Assembly: GCF_000422625.1 (NCBI RefSeq)
Contig: NZ_AUGK01000005.1
Span: 124,001-188,000, forward strand
Length of the DNA stretch: 64,000 bases
Origin: Adlercreutzia mucosicola DSM 19490
GTDB lineage: Bacteria > Actinomycetota > Coriobacteriia > Coriobacteriales > Eggerthellaceae
Direction: 5' to 3'
In this document: positions 34,169 through 42,672 of the stretch, in pieces
How positions within the stretch are numbered: the stretch's first letter is position 1
Layout of the letters: every line of letters starts with the position of its first letter
Translations under genes and position numbers: made by a program
The notes under the pieces: model-generated
Database searches by the model: none
What the model saw: only the letters and a program-made list of their open reading frames with translations
What the model was told of the DNA's origin: nothing

Positions 34169-35350
34169 GTGGATACGAGCACAAAAAGCAAGGTCGCATT
34201 TGCAACTGGCTCGAGGGCCGATTATGGAATTGTTCGGAGATACCTCAAGCTTCTCAACGACGACCCGGCGATAGATTTATCCATATTGGTCACCGGCGCT
34301 CTTCTTGAACAGGCCTACGGATATCAGGTTGATATAGTGAAAGAAGACGGGTTTTCCATTGGCATCGAAATTCCCCTCGGAATTGATTCGCTTTCCGAGG
34401 TCGGTGTCGCGCGCTCTATGGCTAGGGCCCTCGAGGGTTTCTCGGTTCACTTTGCTGACAATAAGTACGATCTGCTCATTATCCTGGGCGACCGGTACGA
34501 GATGCTATCAGTTGCGACCGCAGCGGCCATGCAGCGCATTCCCATACTGCACATCCACGGGGGCGAAGCGACGTTCGCAAATTACGACGAGTTCATCCGT
34601 CACGCCATTACCAAAATGAGCCTCTATCATTTCACCGCCACGGAAGAGTATCGCCGCAGAGTGATTCAGCTGGGGGAAGAGCCGAATCGCGTCTTTAACC
34701 TTGGAGCACTTGGTGCCGAAAATTGCCTTGTGACAGATTTCGGTAAGTCTCCCTCCTACCCTCTTCCACAGCGCGACTATTTTGTGGTTCTCTTTCATCC
34801 CGAAACCATGTCGACAGCAGACCCTCTTGCTCAGACCCAAGAACTACTCGGCGCTATCTCTGAACTCGAGGACTATGACTACGTCTTCATTGGCTCCAAT
34901 GCGGACACGCACTCAGACGTAGTTCGCGCGGCCGTGCAGGACTTCGTTGCGTCGAACGAAAACGCCCACTATTGTGAGAATCTGAGGACCCGTGACTACC
35001 ATCACTTGGTGCAGCACGCTCGAGCGCTTGTAGGAAATTCCTCCTCGGGTTTAATCGAAGCTCCCTCGCTGGGTGTGTGCACTATCAATATTGGGCACAG
35101 ACAGGACGGTCGCGTGCGAGGAAAGAGCGTATTAGACGTGAAATGCCTCAAAGACGAGATCGCGATTGCCCTGAAGCGGGCGGGATCGATGCCGGCGCCC
35201 GATCCCCTGGATAACCCCTACTATCAACCGCAGACAGCCGAAAAGTACCATGAGAAAACTCGCGAAATCCTGAATCGAGTTGCAAACAACACCTCAATGA
35301 CAAAGGTGTTTTGGGATATACCCATGGAGGGCTTCCTTGATAGCAAGTAA
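34169..35350 (+). CDS. neuC: UDP-GlcNAc (or UDP-diNAcBac) hydrolysing 2-epimerase, NeuC/LegG family
   Basis: About 393 residues from GTG 34169; a TTG at 34157 in the same frame is an alternative. 'VAFATGSRADYGIVR', 'LLIILGDRYEML', 'LHIHGGEATFANYDE' and 'LVGNSSSGLIEAPSLGV' are signatures of the hydrolysing 2-epimerases that release ManNAc, or 2,4-diacetamido-trideoxy-mannose in legionaminic acid synthesis. With neuB and neuA it makes a complete precursor-to-CMP-sugar route from one UDP-sugar. The 3' end overlaps the next gene by 14 nt. Confidence 0.93.
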   Translation: MDTSTKSKVAFATGSRADYGIVRRYLKLLNDDPAIDLSILVTGALLEQAYGYQVDIVKEDGFSIGIEIPLGIDSLSEVGVARSMARALEGFSVHFADNKYDLLIILGDRYEMLSVATAAAMQRIPILHIHGGEATFANYDEFIRHAITKMSLYHFTATEEYRRRVIQLGEEPNRVFNLGALGAENCLVTDFGKSPSYPLPQRDYFVVLFHPETMSTADPLAQTQELLGAISELEDYDYVFIGSNADTHSDVVRAAVQDFVASNENAHYCENLRTRDYHHLVQHARALVGNSSSGLIEAPSLGVCTINIGHRQDGRVRGKSVLDVKCLKDEIAIALKRAGSMPAPDPLDNPYYQPQTAEKYHEKTREILNRVANNTSMTKVFWDIPMEGFLDSK

Positions 35351-35885
35351 AGAAGATTACAAGTGGTACGTCGCGCAGGACATGAGAGCTCTTGGCGCCA
35401 AAACGCGTCATCCTCTCATCCAGGCTGGCAATTCCATGATTTGGCTCGTGGATCCAGTGGCTCGATACCAGCGGTTGCTTCGCCGTCTTGAATATTGGGA
35501 GAACTGCAAGAAATCCCGGGGATGGTTTCCTCTGAAAGTCCTACTTCGCTGGCGCTTTCAGAGGAAGAGCGTGCAGTTAGGGTTTTCCATTCCCCTGAAT
35601 GTGTGCGGGCCAGGCTTGTGCATTCTTCACTATGGCAGCATTGTGGTGTCTCGTCATGCGCGCATCGGCGAGAACTGTACATTAAATAGCGCTGTTAATA
35701 TTGGCGTAAGCCCAACTTCGCCTGGTGCGCCCCATATCGGCAACGATGTCTACATCGGACCTGGAGCTAAACTTTGGAACGACATCATCATAGCTGACGG
35801 AGTAACGATTGGCGCAAATGCCTGCGTTAGCAAAAGCGTCACCAAAGAGGGAGCGGTTGTTGTTGGAGCAAATAGAGTGCTTTAA
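35337..35885 (+). CDS. Serine-acetyltransferase-like hexapeptide O-acetyltransferase
   Basis: 182 residues, TTG start with GGAGG at good spacing. The first ~80 residues are a short helical part. Then left-handed beta-helix repeats appear ('LCILHYGSIVVSRHARIG', 'HIGNDVYIGPGAKLWND'), in the arrangement of CysE-like sugar O-acetyltransferases of capsule loci. It is the last gene of the neu operon, so it probably O-acetylates the nonulosonic acid or the finished polymer. Serine acetylation is unlikely from context. Confidence 0.8.
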   Translation: MIASKEDYKWYVAQDMRALGAKTRHPLIQAGNSMIWLVDPVARYQRLLRRLEYWENCKKSRGWFPLKVLLRWRFQRKSVQLGFSIPLNVCGPGLCILHYGSIVVSRHARIGENCTLNSAVNIGVSPTSPGAPHIGNDVYIGPGAKLWNDIIIADGVTIGANACVSKSVTKEGAVVVGANRVL

Positions 35886-35944
35886 GGGCGCCAGTCAACT
35901 TGCGTCACACACGTTCACGGTTTCCAAAAGCGCAATATGAGCCG

Positions 35945-37330
35945 CTATCTCCTGCCCTTGAGTGCAAGGATACTCAAGGGCAGGCACCCCATCGCAAAGA
36001 CAAGCGCTGACATGAGCACATGGAGTCCGAGCGATTGTGCTATAAAGGCTAGGGCAAGTCCCGAAAAGCTCGTTGCCATTCCAGGCAAGATATCGAAGCA
36101 TTGTACTGAAATCTTATACCCAAAAGACTTACGCGCCGAAGCCATCGTGGCGCCCTGCTCTATTAAGCAAGCACAAACCCAAGCAGCGGTAATCAATGTC
36201 AGGCCGCCGCCCATAAACACAACAGCACCGAAAAGCGCAAGAGACGACACAAGCTTGAGTATCGCAATAAGCAGAGGGTCTCTAGCATTGCCGGTTGCCA
36301 TAATTCCCTGCCTCGTTATAAGTGTAAGGGAACGAGACAGGCTGGCAACACAATAGAGCTGAAATACGGGAACGCACGGAAGCCATTTATCGGTCAGAAG
36401 AAGCGATACGATATCCGAAGCAAATAGAATGCAGAAGGCCGTTGCCGGCGCAAGAAGAATCGAAGTGAAGCGAGCCGCTTGACGCGTTGACGCCATAAAT
36501 TCATCCCGAGCCCGATGCCGCTTCTCAGCGAAGCCAGCAAGGAGCACCGGCGTGAGCGCACCTGTTAGCACCTCTGAAATAGCGAGTGGATATTTCTGAC
36601 CCTGCGAGTAAAAGCCCAACTGCGCTGGGCTGAATACTTTACCAATTGCCATGGTGTAAAGACTGCTGGCACTATTATTGAGAAGGTCAGTGAGCATTAC
36701 CTTGTAGCCAAAACGCGACAACTCACGTGCCGACTCCTGGCTAAACTCAAAATACGGCCGCCACCTCACTAATATTGCTGTAAATAGACACGTTGCCACA
36801 GCACCCAAGAGCTGTTGAACAACCAGACTCCAGAGCCCTAAACCGCAGTACGCAAGAATAAGTGCGACAACTCCTGCAAGTAGTTCAGCGGAGACAACTC
36901 CGACAAAAATTGGTTTCGTGTTAAGATCGCGAGTCGTCTTCGCGACTTGTATATTATTGAACGAAAGCGGAAAAAACTGCAGCGCGAGTACTATAAGAGG
37001 CAACACCAAATCAGGCTGCATATAAAATGAGGCGATCGACGGGGAGAGTAATGATAGGACAACAAACGCTACCAGAGAAAAAGCCCCACTTAACCAAAAA
37101 GCCGTCGAGTAATCAATCCTTCGGGCATTCGGCATCCGCAAAAGAGAGGCACCGAGTCCTCCCAGAATCAAAATATCGCTCAGTGAAACAAATACGAGCA
37201 AGATGGCGAGAAGGCCAAATTCTTCAGGCGCTAAAATGCGAGCCAGAACAATCTGAATCAAAAGGCGCAGCCCCTTAGCGCCACCTCTTTCAAGAAGCTT
37301 CCAGAAGAGGGCTTTTTTCATAGAACCCAT
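35945..37330 (-). CDS. Wzx/PST-type polysaccharide flippase (second flippase)
   Basis: 461 residues from ATG 37330 (AAGG 5 nt before); the longer frame start has no homologous look. About 12-14 membrane segments. 'ARILAPEEFGLLAILLVF' and 'FSPAQLGFYSQGQKYPL' are typical of the WzxC-like PST subfamily. It should export the capsule-type repeat unit made by the long minus-strand operon, perhaps including the CMP-nonulosonate-derived sugar. It is the last gene of that operon and converges on the neu operon. Confidence 0.85.
   Translation of the reverse strand: MGSMKKALFWKLLERGGAKGLRLLIQIVLARILAPEEFGLLAILLVFVSLSDILILGGLGASLLRMPNARRIDYSTAFWLSGAFSLVAFVVLSLLSPSIASFYMQPDLVLPLIVLALQFFPLSFNNIQVAKTTRDLNTKPIFVGVVSAELLAGVVALILAYCGLGLWSLVVQQLLGAVATCLFTAILVRWRPYFEFSQESARELSRFGYKVMLTDLLNNSASSLYTMAIGKVFSPAQLGFYSQGQKYPLAISEVLTGALTPVLLAGFAEKRHRARDEFMASTRQAARFTSILLAPATAFCILFASDIVSLLLTDKWLPCVPVFQLYCVASLSRSLTLITRQGIMATGNARDPLLIAILKLVSSLALFGAVVFMGGGLTLITAAWVCACLIEQGATMASARKSFGYKISVQCFDILPGMATSFSGLALAFIAQSLGLHVLMSALVFAMGCLPLSILALKGRR
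35951..35984. other. 13-bp inverted repeat at a convergent gene junction
   Basis: CCTGCCCTTGAGT (35951-35963) and its complement (35972-35984) with an 8-nt loop. It lies in the last codons of the flippase gene, 60 nt past the end of the convergent O-acetyltransferase gene. It lacks a U-tract but may stop the plus-strand transcript. Confidence 0.35.
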
Positions 37331-37446
37331 CTTGCCTTTAAGTCTCCAATCTTTACCTAACTTGATCCAAAGCCCAGGCATGGGAAGATTGAGCCCTCGC
37401 ATGCCCGCACACACTTACCCCGTCCCTGACGAGTACCCTACGGTAC

Positions 37447-38628
37447 TCAGTCGACACGCGCGACGATCTCGCTCAGAAGGTCGCATTCGCACTTGTTGGC
37501 CATGATATAACCGCTCTCTCTCGCTTGAGAAAACGAGCATGGATCACTCAAGTCGTCTATTACGACCTTTTTTTTATTGATATATCCCTGGAAGAGGACA
37601 GTCGAGCTCTTTGCAATGAGCATCTCGCTCCCCATGATGGACTGCTCAATGGGGACATTATCAAAGTCCTCGATCATTTCCCCGTCAAACACCAAATTGA
37701 GATTATCCATATTGGTGTAGATGGGATGAGGACGAACACGATATGAAACCCCTAGATGATCAAGCGCCTTCTTTATCTCAATCATCTGCTCTCGTGTCTG
37801 ATTCTGAAAGTAATACGTTGCGCCAACCATGTTAGAGTTATCGCCGCGATACAACAATCCCTCGGGAATATCGACTTTGAACTGTGCGGATTCCGCCCTC
37901 ATTCTCAGGCACAAGTTTTTATAGTATTCATCCCAAACGACGCACTCATCAAAGCTAAAGAAGGTGCGCGCCAAACCGTAGAGTATCTCTCCGTGCATGA
38001 TATTGATATGCCGCACCGATCGCATGCGACAATAGTACGTAAGAATCGAAGATGTGTAGGAATCTTCGCTTGTAGCAATAATCGCTTTCGCGCCTGATTT
38101 GTCGATAATGTCGCAATATGCCATGAGCTTCATTGCACATTTTAAAACAAACAAGAAACTCAACGGATATCTAGCCCAGATGCCTCTTATTAATTGTCGC
38201 TCGCGCTTTGTCATCGACATGCCGTACTGCAAATCAGCGTCAATTCCATCGTACTTGTCTCTCAGCGAGTTCGGCAGTCTATCAAGTATATGGGGCTGTC
38301 CGAGAAACACCGCAGAAGCACTCTCCGAGGCGCCACTCATCTCCGAACCATCGTCCATACGCTTGAACGCGACAAAGTACACCAGAGGAACAAGTGCTGC
38401 CAAATTTGCCACCGAGCACAATGCTCGATACGTCACAGATGCGTATCTCTTTTTCTGGCATACATACTGAAAGTACGAGCGTTCGATCGCATCTCTCGGC
38501 TCTGGAAAACTCTCGATAATCTTTCTCTGAGCTTCGGGCGAGTGAGCTTCCCGTCTATCCTCACCAAGCAATAAGCGCATAGACAGACTCTTCAAACGAA
38601 GAAGGCCGACAAAAAGAGGGTTGGCCAT
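37447..38628 (-). CDS. Unassigned GT-B-like protein; candidate sialyltransferase
   Basis: 393 residues; its ATG (38628) overlaps the TupA-like stop by 1 nt (TAATG). No signal peptide. The C-terminal half carries 'VRHINIMHGEILYG', 'VRPHPIYTN' (HP motif, about residue 305) and 'IAKSSTVLFQGYI' (paired Ser, about 350). HP and SS/ST motifs in that order are a known feature of bacterial sialyltransferases of families GT38, GT52 and GT80, where they bind CMP-sialic acid. A clear D/E-D/E-G motif is not found. It lies in an operon convergent with the neu genes. CDP-glycerol-type or other GT-B transferase is the alternative. Family call is tentative. Confidence 0.5.
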   Translation of the reverse strand: MANPLFVGLLRLKSLSMRLLLGEDRREAHSPEAQRKIIESFPEPRDAIERSYFQYVCQKKRYASVTYRALCSVANLAALVPLVYFVAFKRMDDGSEMSGASESASAVFLGQPHILDRLPNSLRDKYDGIDADLQYGMSMTKRERQLIRGIWARYPLSFLFVLKCAMKLMAYCDIIDKSGAKAIIATSEDSYTSSILTYYCRMRSVRHINIMHGEILYGLARTFFSFDECVVWDEYYKNLCLRMRAESAQFKVDIPEGLLYRGDNSNMVGATYYFQNQTREQMIEIKKALDHLGVSYRVRPHPIYTNMDNLNLVFDGEMIEDFDNVPIEQSIMGSEMLIAKSSTVLFQGYINKKKVVIDDLSDPCSFSQARESGYIMANKCECDLLSEIVARVD

Positions 38629-39596
38629 TAGTCCACCAGCTCTTCGCGCTTTCTCGTTACCCCAAAATGACCCGGGATCTCGAGCCACGATCCAAGCTCA
38701 ACATCGAATGAGGCAGGATCAACGATGCAGTTTCCCCCCATGGGAATCCAGGTCAACTCACCGAACACGATCTTGCCCGACAGATCATACAAGTCAACCC
38801 TTACGAAGGGAAAATCCGCTGATAGCTTCCGAGCAATATCTACCATCTCCTCAAAAACAGCCGGCTTGGCCATCTTGATGGACGCATCACGAGGACGACC
38901 GAAATCAACCTCCAGAAGGTTCCAATCCATGTCGTATACGTTTCGCTTGATATCCGTGCCATGAGTTCCATCGATCTTGGTGGTTTCGAAATCGCACACG
39001 AATAGCTTCGGCTCACCATTGAAGCAATAAATTCTCACATCAGGCGGAATGGAGCCATCCTCAAGGGATAAGAATTTCTCACAACAGATTTTAGGATTTC
39101 CGTTGTACACATACCCCTCTTCGAATGAGTCGACGGCATTAGCGGAAGCCCGTTGCCATTGGGCGAGACGTCTAACGGCATCTTCCCTATCGAGCTTTGC
39201 TTTGTCGGGGCAAATGATATTAAAGCCGCTGCTTTGCGTAACTTTAAGCACAAACGCATCGGGGAGCTCATCGAAATCGATATCCTCAGGACTGTCGTAA
39301 ACGCCGTAAAGTTCATTCAATATTTCTTCGCCGCGTGCTTCACCCAGCTTTTCAAGAATATATCCGCGCACGTCAACCTTATCGTAGCAACGTTGCATCA
39401 AGGGAGCAAACAGCTCCCCATTGATCGACTTTAAGCAATATATCTTCTCGGAGAACGCTTGAGGATTTCTAAGATCGAGCCGTCGCCCAAATCGTATCCG
39501 ATACAAAAGCTTTAAATACGCTCCTTCGGGCAGCACCTTGAAAGCACACCGCTTTCCAAATCTCAAAAATTCTTTCAAAGCGCCATCTGAACTCAT
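38628..39596 (-). CDS. TupA-like ATP-grasp protein
   Basis: 322 residues from ATG 39596, with GGAGGAACAAGG upstream. 'NPQAFSEKIYCLK', 'LCYDKVDVRGYI'-like blocks, 'PDAFVLKVTQSSGFNIICP' (the ATP-grasp glycine/Lys segment) and the final 'VRVDLYDLSGKIVFGELTW' (metal-binding acidic residues) fit the TupA-like ATP-grasp family. TupA was named from teichuronopeptide synthesis in alkaliphilic Bacillus, where an amino-acid polymer is attached to a glucuronic polysaccharide. It could link an amino acid to the uronic-acid capsule of this operon. That function is inference. Confidence 0.8.
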   Translation of the reverse strand: MSSDGALKEFLRFGKRCAFKVLPEGAYLKLLYRIRFGRRLDLRNPQAFSEKIYCLKSINGELFAPLMQRCYDKVDVRGYILEKLGEARGEEILNELYGVYDSPEDIDFDELPDAFVLKVTQSSGFNIICPDKAKLDREDAVRRLAQWQRASANAVDSFEEGYVYNGNPKICCEKFLSLEDGSIPPDVRIYCFNGEPKLFVCDFETTKIDGTHGTDIKRNVYDMDWNLLEVDFGRPRDASIKMAKPAVFEEMVDIARKLSADFPFVRVDLYDLSGKIVFGELTWIPMGGNCIVDPASFDVELGSWLEIPGHFGVTRKREELVD

Positions 39597-39768
39597 GCCT
39601 TGTTCCTCCGATTCAATTTGTCCACTCAAGTTTCAACTAGATATCCGTAAGAAAAACCCATCCGATGACACAGCTGTCACATGGAAACAAGGTAATCTGC
39701 CACCGCTATTGCAGCCGTGACGCGCCTTGCGTCGCAAGTCAGCTTTAATCAGCCAGTCAATAATGCTT

Positions 39769-40962
39769 TCATACCATACCCCGACCAAGCATCCTCAATC
39801 CATTGCTTTTGTCCCAAATATCCCAATCGCGGGAAAGTGCACCGCGATACCGCTCTCCACACAAAACCGGTATCACCATGCACATAAACAATAGGTCGTA
39901 GGGACCGAAAAAAGCAATTCCATCGAATAGCATTCTGATTACTGCGACTCCGATAATTCCGACAACAAACAATTCCCCTCGCCTCACGAGCTGCCGCAGA
40001 AAAATGATGAAGCAGGACGTGATGACAACGAAACCGATTGCGCCAAAATGAGCATGAAGCATCAAGAATGAATTATGGAGATTGCCTTGTTGGAATGCGA
40101 TCCGCAAACTCATATCAGCCATTGTTGGCGCCCCAAGCAGCAAATTTCCAAAGGATGCCGACACGAGTCCGAAATACTCGCTCCACATCTTTGTTCTTCC
40201 GCTTTCAAGCCCTTCTCGCTGAAACCGCTCCAAAAGCGAATCAATGAGACCGGAGAATAACTCTACCGCAAAAATAGCTATCAGGACACAAATCAGTGCA
40301 ACGATGAGAAACTTCAAGAATGCCGGGCGATCCTCCAAGACAAGGTATGCAACGAACACGAAAACCAATAGCACAATGCTAACAGCAACTCCCGCACGAC
40401 CGACGCTATACAAACATACAGGCACAGCAAGTATGGCGGGAAGGAGATTGATTTTGCGAAGCTGCCTCCAGCGGTAATAATATACGAGTACGGCCAGAAG
40501 AATCACATTACTGGAAATACCGTTTCGAGAACCGCTTTCGAATATCTCGGCACTGTCAACCCCGATTGCGATCTGGACAAGCAAAAAGGCAACGACCGTA
40601 TAGAATGCAATGGCAAAAACCCTGTGATCCACTGATTGCGACAACATGATGGCCACAGGTCCAGAGTAAGCCCAAACCCATAAGAAGTCCTCAAGGGAAG
40701 TGTTCTGGTTGTACAGCATCGACGCGAGCATCAGGAGCGAAACACATGATGCAAATCCGAAAATGACCCCAAAAAGAGGGCTCGAGCTCTCCTTCCTGCA
40801 GGCATACAAAAGACAGATTGCACCTATTACTGCCACGAGCGCATTTCCCATTAGATCGTTTACGAAAAAAACTTTAACGAAGAACTGCGCCAAAACGAAA
40901 AGGCAGACGAGAGCTGCTCCGAAACCGCCAGCTATCGTTGCATTCTCTTCTCTGTTAAGCAT
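39769..40962 (-). CDS. Wzy-type polysaccharide polymerase (candidate)
   Basis: 397 residues from ATG 40962, inside the last codons of the WbpE-like gene. About 11 membrane segments with one large outer loop. 'ESGSRNGISSNVILLAVLVY' and 'SGRTKMWSEYFGLV...LGAPT' with a following 'NLHNSFLMLHAHFGAIG' are the usual (if weak) O-antigen polymerase/ligase pattern: RTxxW followed by HNSxL. It would join repeat units at the outer face. Family rests on topology and these short motifs. Confidence 0.75.
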   Translation of the reverse strand: MLNREENATIAGGFGAALVCLFVLAQFFVKVFFVNDLMGNALVAVIGAICLLYACRKESSSPLFGVIFGFASCVSLLMLASMLYNQNTSLEDFLWVWAYSGPVAIMLSQSVDHRVFAIAFYTVVAFLLVQIAIGVDSAEIFESGSRNGISSNVILLAVLVYYYRWRQLRKINLLPAILAVPVCLYSVGRAGVAVSIVLLVFVFVAYLVLEDRPAFLKFLIVALICVLIAIFAVELFSGLIDSLLERFQREGLESGRTKMWSEYFGLVSASFGNLLLGAPTMADMSLRIAFQQGNLHNSFLMLHAHFGAIGFVVITSCFIIFLRQLVRRGELFVVGIIGVAVIRMLFDGIAFFGPYDLLFMCMVIPVLCGERYRGALSRDWDIWDKSNGLRMLGRGMV

Positions 40963-42103
40963 CGAAACCCAAACCGTCACAAGCGAGAAGCTCCGAGCAT
41001 GCGAAACCAACATCCTCCGCGCCCACATACGGCCCCATGGGCAGACTCAGCACGGTGGCGCACAAACGCTCAGTGACCGGGCAGCCGCCGGGAGCAACAA
41101 CGCAGGCACCCTCGAAGGCCCCCTGCTCGTGCATGGGCTTGGGGTAGTACACCATCGTGGGCACGCCCTGTTCCTTGAGTCGCGCCTGAAGGTCGTCACG
41201 ATCGATGCCCTCGGGCAGCCGCACGGTGTACTGCGCCCAAGAACTCGTGTACCCATCGGGCACCTGGGGCAAAGCAAGGCCCGAATCCGCCAGCACATCA
41301 TCGTAGAGACGCGCGATCTTGTTCGCCTTCGCAACTTCCTCGTTCGCAAAGGTATCCAGCTTGGCTAACAGCACGGCGGCCTGAATAGTGTCCAGACGGC
41401 TGTTCATGCCGACACGCACGTTGTCGTACTTAAAGGATCCCTTTCCGTGAACGGCGTAGCTGCGGATGAGCGCAGCCCATTCGTCGTCATCGGTGAACAC
41501 CGCTCCCCCATCGCCATAGCAGCCGAGCGGTTTGGCGGGGAAAAAGCTCGTCGTGGAGATATCACCGAACGAGCAGGCCATGGCTTCGCCGATAGCACCG
41601 CCGAAACCCTGAGCACCATCTTCCAGCAGCTTCAGACCGTATTTCTCGCACAAGGGCTTGAGCGCCGGGTAGTCGGCGGGCAAGCCAAACAGATCCACCG
41701 ACACCACAACTGAGGGCACAAGCTTGCCCTCGTCGCGCACGGCCACCACAGCCTCCTCCAACTTTGTCACGTCCACATTGAACGTAGACTCATCGACGTC
41801 GACGAACACCGGGGTCGCTCCCATCGCCGACACCACCTCACCGCTGGAGAAGAAGGTGAAGTCGGGCACGAATACCGCGTCCCCCGGACCCACGCCCCAG
41901 GCCATCAGCGCAAGCTGCAGGGCATCAGTGCCGTTGGCGCAAGTAATGCAGTGCCTGACGCCCACGTAGGCGGCAAGGCGCTCCTCCAGCTCGCGCACCT
42001 GGGGGCCGGAAATGTAGTGTCCCTCCTCGACGGCATCGAAAATCGCCCGGTCAATCTGAGGCTTCAACGCCAGATATTGAGCTTTCAGATCTCGGAACTG
42101 CAT
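40955..42103 (-). CDS. wbpE: WbpE-like DegT/DnrJ/EryC1 aminotransferase
   Basis: 382 residues. 'GPQVRELEERLAAYVGVRHC', 'ANGTDALQLALMAWGVGPGD', 'EDGAQGFGG' and 'FFPAKPLGCYGDGGA' (Lys binds PLP) are textbook sugar aminotransferase motifs. Position next to a WbpD-like acetyltransferase, a Gfo/Idh oxidoreductase and a WbpA-like dehydrogenase identifies it as the UDP-3-oxo-GlcNAcA 3-aminotransferase. Its start overlaps the wbpD stop by 1 nt. Confidence 0.88.
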   Translation of the reverse strand: MQFRDLKAQYLALKPQIDRAIFDAVEEGHYISGPQVRELEERLAAYVGVRHCITCANGTDALQLALMAWGVGPGDAVFVPDFTFFSSGEVVSAMGATPVFVDVDESTFNVDVTKLEEAVVAVRDEGKLVPSVVVSVDLFGLPADYPALKPLCEKYGLKLLEDGAQGFGGAIGEAMACSFGDISTTSFFPAKPLGCYGDGGAVFTDDDEWAALIRSYAVHGKGSFKYDNVRVGMNSRLDTIQAAVLLAKLDTFANEEVAKANKIARLYDDVLADSGLALPQVPDGYTSSWAQYTVRLPEGIDRDDLQARLKEQGVPTMVYYPKPMHEQGAFEGACVVAPGGCPVTERLCATVLSLPMGPYVGAEDVGFACSELLACDGLGFDA

Positions 42104-42672
42104 TATCGTTCCACCTCTTCCAGGCCCTTATCGGTCTCGCGGTAAGCTCGGCCGCAATCTTCGCAAGCGAGCTCTGCACCGAGCAGAGTGCCGCACTCGC
42201 ACACCCAGCCCTTACGCTTGGCGGGCACGCCCAGCATAAGTGCATGGGCCGGCACATCGGACACCACAACGGCGCCCGCGCCGATGAGGGACCACGCGCC
42301 CACCTCGTGGCCGCAGACGATGGTGGCATTCGCCCCGATGGAGGCCCCCTCTCCCACTGGCGTGGCCTTGTAGCCGACGTTGCCCTTGGGATACTTCGCA
42401 CGCGGCGTCAAATCGTTCGTGAACACGCAGGAGGGGCCGCAGAACACGTAATCGGCCAGCGTCACGCCCTCGTAGACAGACACATTGTTCTGAATCTTCA
42501 CGCCGTTGCCGATTTTCACATTGGAGCCCACGTTGACATTCTGGCCCAAGCTGCAATGGCAGCCGATCTCGGCACCGGACTGCACATGGCAGAAATGCCA
42601 GATCTTGGTGCCATCGCCGATAACGGCGCCCTCGTCGATGTAAGAGCTCTCGTGAACGAACACGCCTTCCAT
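42103..42672 (-). CDS. wbpD: WbpD-like N-acetyltransferase with a zinc-ribbon tail
   Basis: 189 residues. Left-handed beta-helix repeats from residue 3 ('SSYIDEGAVIGDGTKIWHFC', 'NVGSNVKIGNGVKIQNNVSV', 'FCGPSCVFTNDLTPRA', 'GANATIVCGHEVG') match WbpD, which acetylates the 3-amino group of UDP-GlcNAc(3NH2)A. The last ~35 residues are unusual: 'CECGTLLGAELACEDCG' forms a CxC-x12-CxxC four-cysteine knuckle expected to bind zinc, which short bacterial WbpD proteins do not need. It overlaps both neighbours by 1 nt. Confidence 0.88.
   Translation of the reverse strand: MEGVFVHESSYIDEGAVIGDGTKIWHFCHVQSGAEIGCHCSLGQNVNVGSNVKIGNGVKIQNNVSVYEGVTLADYVFCGPSCVFTNDLTPRAKYPKGNVGYKATPVGEGASIGANATIVCGHEVGAWSLIGAGAVVVSDVPAHALMLGVPAKRKGWVCECGTLLGAELACEDCGRAYRETDKGLEEVER

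Noticed and set aside
37567-37574. T8 run in the candidate sialyltransferase gene as a third phase switch
   Set aside because: It is short (8), near the 3' end of the coding strand (Lys codons) and in frame; slippage there would alter only about the last 40 residues. Weak compared with the two ten-base runs.
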